A stretch of 57,827 bases of DNA, taken from contig JAKVHY010000037.1 in the NCBI GenBank assembly GCA_023284085.1, positions 1 through 57,827 of the forward strand. The letters are read 5' to 3'. Numbering within the stretch: position 1 is the stretch's first letter; each line of letters begins with the position of its first letter. Made by a program: the position numbers and the translations under genes. The notes below the pieces were generated by a model. It was given only the letters and a program-made list of their open reading frames with translations, had not been told where the DNA came from and made no database searches. Shown here one piece after another: positions 52,665-57,827 of the stretch. The DNA comes from Shewanella benthica. GTDB lineage: Bacteria > Pseudomonadota > Gammaproteobacteria > Enterobacterales > Shewanellaceae.

Positions 52665-53954
52665 ATGAAACTTCATTGGCAGATAATGATAGCGATTGTT
52701 ATAGCCATTTTTGTTGGCTTGATCACGCCGCATAATAGTCAAATTTACCAAGTCTATGGCTTTTTCGGTACCCTGTTTCTTAATGCTTTAAAAATGGTGA
52801 TTGTCCCCTTAATCATGGCATCGATTATCTCCAGTATGGCTAGCCTTAATCAGGGGGATAATTTGGGCCGTTTGGGGCTCAAGACCTTGGGTTATTACGC
52901 CACGACGAGTCTCATTGCCATCTTGATTGGACTGACGGTCGTTAATATCACTACCCCTGGTATTATCGATGGTGCGCCCGCGGGTGAGCTATTAAACCTG
53001 CACGCCGATAGCGCCGAACTCGAGTCGACTCTGATGAAAGTCGAAGGCAGAGGCAGTAAAGATCTGATTGAGATTTTTATCCGCATGATCCCTACCAACA
53101 TAGTGGCTGCGGCGGCAGAAGGGCAGATGTTGGGACTGATATTCTTTAGCTTGCTGTTTGGCTTCTTTATGGGACGTGTCGAAGGACGCAGGGGAGAGGT
53201 GCTACGAGACTTTTGGAAGGGCGTGTCTAAGACCATGGTGCTTATCACTCAATTTGTCCTCAAGTTTGCCCCTATCGGTATTTTTGCATTAATCGCTAAA
53301 ACCGTGAGTGCCACAGGCTTCGATGCCTTCGCTCCCATGTTGGTTTTTCTGTTGACTGTGATCACGGCATTAGCACTACATGCATTTGTGGCGTTACCAC
53401 TCTTGCTTAAATTTGTAGGGGGCGTGAGTCCGCTAAAGCAGTTATCTGTGATGTCGCCAGCCATGTTGATGGCATTTTCTACCGCTTCATCATCTGCCAC
53501 TCTGCCTCTGACTATGGAGTGCGTGAAAAAGCGCGCCGGAGTATCACATAAGACTGCTAGTTTCGTGCTGCCCTTAGGGGCTACCGTGAATATGGATGGA
53601 ACCGCTTTGTATGAGTGCGTCGCAGCCATGTTTATTGCTCAGGCCTATGGTCTGGAATTGGGACTCGTCACCCAGTTCACCATAGTGCTCGTGGCGCTAT
53701 TAACGTCTATTGGAGTCGCCGGGATCCCAGCGGCAAGCTTAGTGGCCATTACCGTAATTTTAGCCGCCATAGGCCTGCCACTCGAGGCGATAGGCCTGCT
53801 CTTAGTCACTGATAGGGTCCTGGACATGATGCGAACTGCGGTCAATGTGTATAGCGACGCTTGTGGCACTGTGATCATTGCGCGAACCGAGGGAGAGTCT
53901 TGGGTGCTCTCCCCTGAGCAAGATCACGAGGTCACCGAACCTGACAATGATTAA
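52665..53954 (+). CDS. Second dicarboxylate/amino acid:cation symporter (DAACS family)
   Basis: The 429-residue carrier has AFSTASSSATLPLTME and VLPLGATVNMDGTALYE, the standard family motifs, so its substrate-binding region is more canonical than that of the 51069 gene. The C-terminal tail ends SPEQDHEVTEPDND. It is divergent from its paralog. The last 45 bp of the gene are followed by two more diverged copies of themselves, down to the convergent GGDEF gene. Confidence 0.92.
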   Translation: MKLHWQIMIAIVIAIFVGLITPHNSQIYQVYGFFGTLFLNALKMVIVPLIMASIISSMASLNQGDNLGRLGLKTLGYYATTSLIAILIGLTVVNITTPGIIDGAPAGELLNLHADSAELESTLMKVEGRGSKDLIEIFIRMIPTNIVAAAAEGQMLGLIFFSLLFGFFMGRVEGRRGEVLRDFWKGVSKTMVLITQFVLKFAPIGIFALIAKTVSATGFDAFAPMLVFLLTVITALALHAFVALPLLLKFVGGVSPLKQLSVMSPAMLMAFSTASSSATLPLTMECVKKRAGVSHKTASFVLPLGATVNMDGTALYECVAAMFIAQAYGLELGLVTQFTIVLVALLTSIGVAGIPAASLVAITVILAAIGLPLEAIGLLLVTDRVLDMMRTAVNVYSDACGTVIIARTEGESWVLSPEQDHEVTEPDND

Positions 53955-54094
53955 TTTCCCCTGAGCAAGATCATGAGGTTACAGAACCAGATAATGATTA
54001 GACCCACTTTTAGCTTTGCTGCACATAAAGAGAAACTTGGTGATGACTAGCTCCCGAGCCAGATCACGAGATCACAGAAGCTGACGATGATTAA
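53910..54094. repeat. Three diverged copies of a DAACS gene 3' end
   Basis: Copy 1 is the coding end (53910-53954). Copy 2 (53957-54001) encodes the identical SPEQDHEVTEPDND plus stop, with six third-position changes. Copy 3 (54052-54094) encodes EPDHEITEADDD plus stop. Copies 2 and 3 lie outside the gene and have no start. Confidence 0.92.
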
Positions 54095-54095
54095 C

Positions 54096-55196
54096 TTATG
54101 TGGTGAAAATGCCTGTGTTTGTGGTTTTGGATTGATATAGTGCAATATCGGCTTGCTTGATCAATTCGTGATAGTGATACATAGATTCAGCTTGAACCGC
54201 TACCCCGACACTGACACTCGCTAACCAATGATGTGCGCCCACTGGGACTTTCATGGTGGCGACCTTGTTTTGGAGCTTCTTGGCTAAGTGTTTGATACCG
54301 GCCAGTTCGGTATCTGGGCAGATAACAATAAATTCATCTCCACCAAGACGACAGCATAAATCGTCGGTTCGTAGGCTATGGGTTATTTGGCGGGCTAATT
54401 CGCAAAGCACCTTATCTCCGGCATCATGGCCGTAAGTATCATTCACTGATTTAAAGTCATCGACATCAATCAAGATACACGCCAAAGTTTGCTTTTTTTC
54501 TTGGGATGATAGCCACTGCTGACTCAGTTTTTCCATGGCGTAACGGCGATTAAAAATTCCAGTTAAAGAGTCTGTATTTGAGAGTTTTTCCAGATGATTA
54601 TTGCTATCAATCAGTGCTTGAGTTCGCGCTAATACCTTTTGCTCTAAAGATTGATTAACCAGCTTTAATTGCTGGTTTTGCTCACATACTTGTTCAAATA
54701 GGCCGTGCAAGGCTGTGAGTAAGGGACTCGTTGCATTGCCTGCTTGTATTTCTTCTTTCTTATAAGCGAGTTCAGGTGACATGCCTGAGTCTATCGCCGC
54801 AATCTGCTTAGCCATATTTTTGTCTGCACCTAGAATATGAAAGGCGAGCCAGTGGGTGAGAAATTTCAGTAAGGCTTTTAGTGCTTGTTTATCTTGAGCC
54901 GATACTCTTGATTGGTTTGCGAGGATCTCATTGAGGAAGTATTGATGGTCTTTGACTTGCTCTTTGATGTGGCGTGGATCGACGCCTTTTTGTTTCATCA
55001 ACACTTCTTCATCTGAAAAGTGGCTCTGAGTGTAGTCCCATAATTGAGCGAGCACAGCATCGATATCTTCTCGTGCTAGATCATCTCTTGCTATCTGGCT
55101 ACTGAAGCGGTTAATTAAATTGACTAGCTTATGATGTTGTTCATCGACATCACTTAACCCGGTAATGTAGTGGCTATCCCACTGAAAATAGTCCAT
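54096..55196 (-). CDS. Bacteriohemerythrin-GGDEF protein
   Basis: From ATG 55196 it is 366 residues; a GTG four codons earlier is possible. The hemerythrin domain (about 5-135) has the O2/di-iron ligand pattern H13, H25, H63, E67, then HWLAFHILGADK (H119, H124, D129), in the numbering of the longer form. A coiled coil (about 170-205) links to a GGDEF domain with active-site GGDEF at 289-293 and an RxxD inhibitory site at 280-283. It probably makes c-di-GMP under control of O2 or redox state. It is convergent with the DAACS gene. Confidence 0.9.
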   Translation of the reverse strand: MDYFQWDSHYITGLSDVDEQHHKLVNLINRFSSQIARDDLAREDIDAVLAQLWDYTQSHFSDEEVLMKQKGVDPRHIKEQVKDHQYFLNEILANQSRVSAQDKQALKALLKFLTHWLAFHILGADKNMAKQIAAIDSGMSPELAYKKEEIQAGNATSPLLTALHGLFEQVCEQNQQLKLVNQSLEQKVLARTQALIDSNNHLEKLSNTDSLTGIFNRRYAMEKLSQQWLSSQEKKQTLACILIDVDDFKSVNDTYGHDAGDKVLCELARQITHSLRTDDLCCRLGGDEFIVICPDTELAGIKHLAKKLQNKVATMKVPVGAHHWLASVSVGVAVQAESMYHYHELIKQADIALYQSKTTNTGIFTT

Positions 55197-55579
55197 ATTT
55201 TTAACCACTGTTATAAATTGTTATCCGCGGAAGATTGTAGAGAACAGATACTCGCTTGTCCTTGTGCTAGCGCACAGTTTGTTTTTTTTAAGGAAGAATG
55301 GAAGATAATTATCCTCCATTTTAATGAATTTTGTTGATGAATACTGTTTATTACATTTGAGCATGAATTGCTTATTTCAGCATAAGGGAAATTAATATAC
55401 AGTCAGTTAACTCAAATGTAGGTAATGAAAATAGCGTAGAGGAGGCAGAAGAGAGGTTGATGCATTTGAGAGAGCAAGGAGAGTCGTCTTACGCTTTTAG
55501 TTTTAAGCATAAAGGCGATAAAGCTTTAGAGGAAAAGGTATAATAAATTCTGCTCTTTCATTATAAACAGGAGGTTCTT
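55197..55579. other. Intergenic region with a small unannotated frame
   Basis: This 383-bp stretch is AT-rich. It contains a 48-codon coding-like frame (55397-55543) starting at an ATA, then a ribosome site for the next gene. No other feature is recognised. Confidence 0.5.
55397..55543 (+). CDS. Small coding-like frame with an ATA start
   Basis: AGGGA lies about six bases before ATA 55397. The frame then encodes QSVNSNVGNENSVEEAEERL, LMHLREQGESSYAFSF, KHKGDKALEEKV and a stop, 48 residues in all. The amphipathic, charged composition looks protein-like. ATA is a very rare start codon, so either it is a start-codon-loss pseudogene of a small gene or a poorly translated small protein. I recognise no family. 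Confidence 0.45.
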   Translation: MQSVNSNVGNENSVEEAEERLMHLREQGESSYAFSFKHKGDKALEEKV

Positions 55580-56023
55580 TTGAACCGTCAATTAACAACA
55601 AGCCTATTATTGATCACCTCCTTGATCAGTTTTAGTAGTTTTTCCGCTAACAACCCTGACGACAACAACTTGAGTGATGTTTTTAGTGTCGAGAGAATCG
55701 TCTCTAATGATGTTGAGCTTAATTTCACCAATGACGGTGATATACAGCCCAAAATTAGTGATTTTATTGTGGTCAATTACGTGTTGATGAGTAATGAAAA
55801 AGGCGATCGTCGCGCCGTAGTGACCCTGGAAAATCAATCATCGGGTAGCCGAATCTTTAAAAGTGATCAGGTTATGGCGCTTATGGGAGATGGCAGACGT
55901 ATCTCTCCCCATACCTATAAGCAGAAGTTTAAACGAGGAGAAAGCATCTCAATGACACTCTCATTTGGCAATAACAAGACCCCCATCCTACAGTTCTATA
56001 CCCGGCGACAATGCTTATGCTGA
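55580..56023 (+). CDS. Exported hypothetical protein
   Basis: The start is TTG 55580 with GGAGG six bases upstream. The 147-residue product has a signal peptide (ending SFSSFSA-NNPDDN) and a beta-rich mature part: IVVNYVLMSNEKGDRRAVVT, then a C-terminal strand SMTLSFGNNKT. The last residues (TRRQCLC) differ from what a downstream repeat copy would give (TRQ). I recognise no family. The end of the gene is repeated downstream. Confidence 0.7.
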   Translation: MNRQLTTSLLLITSLISFSSFSANNPDDNNLSDVFSVERIVSNDVELNFTNDGDIQPKISDFIVVNYVLMSNEKGDRRAVVTLENQSSGSRIFKSDQVMALMGDGRRISPHTYKQKFKRGESISMTLSFGNNKTPILQFYTRRQCLC

Positions 56024-56235
56024 TTTCTCATGTCTCTTACCGTTTTTAAAAAGGCTATGTCTTAGTTAACTGTGGCAATAACAAGACCCTCATTTTGCAG
56101 TTCTATACCCGGCGACAATGCTTATGCTGATTTCTCATGTCTCTTACCGTTTTTAAAGGCTATGCCTTAGTTAACTGTGGCAATAACAAGACCCTCATTC
56201 TGCAGTTCTATACCCGGCAATAACGCTTAGTCTGA
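55967..56235. repeat. Tandem array of the exported gene's 3' end (periods 107 and 105 bp)
   Basis: GGCAATAACAAGACC begins at 55967, 56074 and 56179. Copies 1 and 2 are almost identical through the whole unit, including non-coding parts. Copy 3 is partial and ends its frame as GNNKTLILQFYTRQ plus stop. The first copy is the coding one. Confidence 0.92.
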
Positions 56236-56435
56236 ATTTCTTAGACCCACAATATTATTTACCGGTTCTGAAACCTGAGCAATCAGATTTTTTATCTCTT
56301 TGATTCAACTCTAATTCAGCATTCTTTCTTTATATTCATTTTCTCCATTCATGATGCTCTTTTCATTGGGTGTTATTGAATGTTAATTTAATGTAAAGTA
56401 AAGAGTTCAAGGGTTTTTTGGAGGAAGATAAATAG
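56024..56435. other. Intergenic region before gltS
   Basis: The left half is the tandem repeat array. The right half is AT-rich and must hold the gltS promoter. GGAGGAAG provides its ribosome site. No operator is recognised. Confidence 0.5.
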
Positions 56436-57665
56436 ATGGAACCCCAAATAGTTGAAATTAAAGATTTTGTTTCATTTACCTTAGCCATTATTGCGCTGTT
56501 TATAGGTAAAAAGATCATCTCCCGCTATGAGTTGTTACGAAAGTACAGCATTCCTGAGCCCGTGGTCGGAGGCTTTGCTTGTGCGATTATTGTCGGGGTT
56601 CTCTATTATGCTTTTGATATCCAAATTGAATTTAATCTGGAAGTCCGAGATATCCTACTGCTGTATTTCTTTGCCGGTATAGGGCTTAAGGCCGATATTG
56701 TCACCTTGATAAAAGGCGGTAAACCGCTGCTTATCTTATTAGTGCTTTCGAGCGTTTTTATCTTCTTGCAAAACTTTATGGGGGTCAGCGTCGCGACCCT
56801 GTTTGGTTTAGATCCTAAAGCGGGTTTGATGTCTGGCTCTGTCTCCCTTATCGGTGGCGTCGGCACGGCCATGGCTTGGACACCCACCTTCGTGGAGGAG
56901 CTAGGGATAGCTAATGCCAGTGAGCTAGGCATAGCATCAAATACCTTAGGCCTTATTGCAGCTTGTGTCATTGGTGGCCCCATTGCCGCTTATTTGATGA
57001 AACGCCATAATGTGAAGCCTAATCTGGATACTAACTTAGATATCGGTGCTAGCCATAATAGTAACCGTAATCATATTCAAGTCGATTACTTTGGGGTATT
57101 ACGTGCCTGGTTATGGTTAAACGTGACCTTGATTATGGGTTACTTTATCGACATCGGATTACAACAAGCTGGGCTTAAGCTACCTATGTTCGTCGCCTGT
57201 CTGTTAGCGGGTATTATCATTGGTAATGTAGGCAGAGCTTATCTCAATCGTGACAAAGAGAAAGACAGAAGTTATGTAGAGGATGCTTCCAGAGGCTTAT
57301 CACTCATTCAAGATATCTGTCTAGGCATGTTCTTAACCATGGCCTTGATGAGCCTGAAAATCTGGGAGCTCGAAGGCAGTCTGGCTTATATCTCTGTGGT
57401 GATGACCTTGCAGGTATTGCTGTCGATTCTGTTCACTGTGTTTATCGTATTTAGGCTGATGGGCAAAGATTATGAGGCGGCGGTCATATGTTCCGGCTTT
57501 GGTGGGGTCACATTGGGCTCTACAGCCACGGCGATTGTGAATATGACGGCGGTATCTCAGCAATATGGCGCGGCTCATAGAGCCTTTATCATAGTGCCTC
57601 TGGTATGTGGTTTCTTTATCGATATCATCAACGCGATGATCATCAACCTATTCGTTAACTTCTAA
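56436..57665 (+). CDS. gltS: Sodium/glutamate symporter GltS
   Basis: This 409-residue inner-membrane carrier of the ESS family has about ten helices. Conserved parts are the GGKPLLILLVLSS loop, the LMSGSVSLIGGVGTAMAWTP pore loop and its C-terminal counterpart CSGFGGVTLGSTATAIVNM. It takes up L-glutamate with Na+. It is not homologous to the DAACS carriers nearby. GGAGG precedes the ATG and a strong terminator follows. Confidence 0.93.
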   Translation: MEPQIVEIKDFVSFTLAIIALFIGKKIISRYELLRKYSIPEPVVGGFACAIIVGVLYYAFDIQIEFNLEVRDILLLYFFAGIGLKADIVTLIKGGKPLLILLVLSSVFIFLQNFMGVSVATLFGLDPKAGLMSGSVSLIGGVGTAMAWTPTFVEELGIANASELGIASNTLGLIAACVIGGPIAAYLMKRHNVKPNLDTNLDIGASHNSNRNHIQVDYFGVLRAWLWLNVTLIMGYFIDIGLQQAGLKLPMFVACLLAGIIIGNVGRAYLNRDKEKDRSYVEDASRGLSLIQDICLGMFLTMALMSLKIWELEGSLAYISVVMTLQVLLSILFTVFIVFRLMGKDYEAAVICSGFGGVTLGSTATAIVNMTAVSQQYGAAHRAFIIVPLVCGFFIDIINAMIINLFVNF

Positions 57666-57719
57666 ACATATTTAGGGCGGGGCTGTTAACTGATCAATAA
57701 AAAAGGAGCTTAGGCTCTA

Positions 57720-57755
57720 ATGCCGGTAAGTTAAGCTTACTGGCATTTTTTATTT
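57720..57755 (+). terminator. Terminator of gltS
   Basis: A TGCCgGTAAG / CTTACtGGCA stem with a small loop is followed by TTTTTTATT. Confidence 0.88.
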
Positions 57756-57827
57756 CTGGCATATTTCTGAGGTCTGCGCTTGACCGTCCTAGGGTAAGAC
57801 CGAGTTCGCCGAGGTTCTAAAATCAGG

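Noticed and set aside
55967..56235. CRISPR-like array
   Set aside because: The repeats are contiguous, over 100 bp long and include coding sequence; there are no spacers.

Overview
The window looks like a chromosomal segment of a marine Shewanella-type gammaproteobacterium. Base composition is moderate. The signs are an eight-heme c-type cytochrome, a group 1 truncated hemoglobin, a hemerythrin-GGDEF protein, a PepSY/DUF3325/DUF3649 iron-transport-type operon, two DAACS dicarboxylate/glutamate carriers plus GltS, and many AraC/LysR regulators paired with their targets. The genus is an inference from gene content. There is no rRNA, tRNA, CRISPR array, insertion sequence or prophage.

Layout. 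1-782 is a long non-coding leader with a 32-bp tandem repeat, followed by purE. 1521-3251 is a SulP carrier (dauA). 3427-7019 is a VWA lipoprotein / ECF sigma / membrane anti-sigma-like cluster. 7294-10578 is a periplasmic tricorn-type protease. 11095-15229 is an HlyD / DUF2955 / beta-barrel efflux set with an AraC regulator. 15363-17628 holds a small membrane protein, a SYLF-like lipoprotein and an AI-2E-family permease. 17798-21417 is an OsmC protein, a small hypothetical and the PepSY operon. 21938-22294 is a ribosome hibernation factor. 22469-23204 is a collapsed amidohydrolase/AraC locus. 23313-26491 is an alkylsulfatase with a divergent AraC regulator, followed by a BASS transporter, an Old Yellow Enzyme with a divergent LysR regulator, and a Kef potassium efflux pair. 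32352-36530 is a two-component system divergent from a DUF2141 / carotenoid oxygenase operon. 36683-42518 holds a CsrA paralog, truncated hemoglobin, LysR, a glycine-zipper protein, PhnA and the multiheme TPR cytochrome. 42646-49900 is a six-gene minus-strand cluster (outer-membrane protein, arylsulfatase, DUF6491, DUF3604, PPIase, HupE). The rest holds YaiI, two divergent DAACS carriers, hemerythrin-GGDEF, an exported hypothetical and gltS.

Regulator-target logic is clear in several places. Alkylsulfatase/AraC, OYE/LysR and the wrecked amidohydrolase/AraC are divergent pairs. Sigma/anti-sigma overlap by 11 bp. The histidine kinase and response regulator are adjacent.

The most unusual signal is not a gene. 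At least five intergenic regions carry diverged extra copies of the 3' end or terminator of the gene just upstream: after purE, after the anti-sigma-like gene, after hpf, after the second DAACS carrier and after the exported hypothetical at 55580. In the DAACS case the first extra copy still encodes the same 14 C-terminal residues, with only synonymous changes. The copies may therefore be relics of other alleles of the gene, left by replacement events, rather than simple tandem duplications that drifted.
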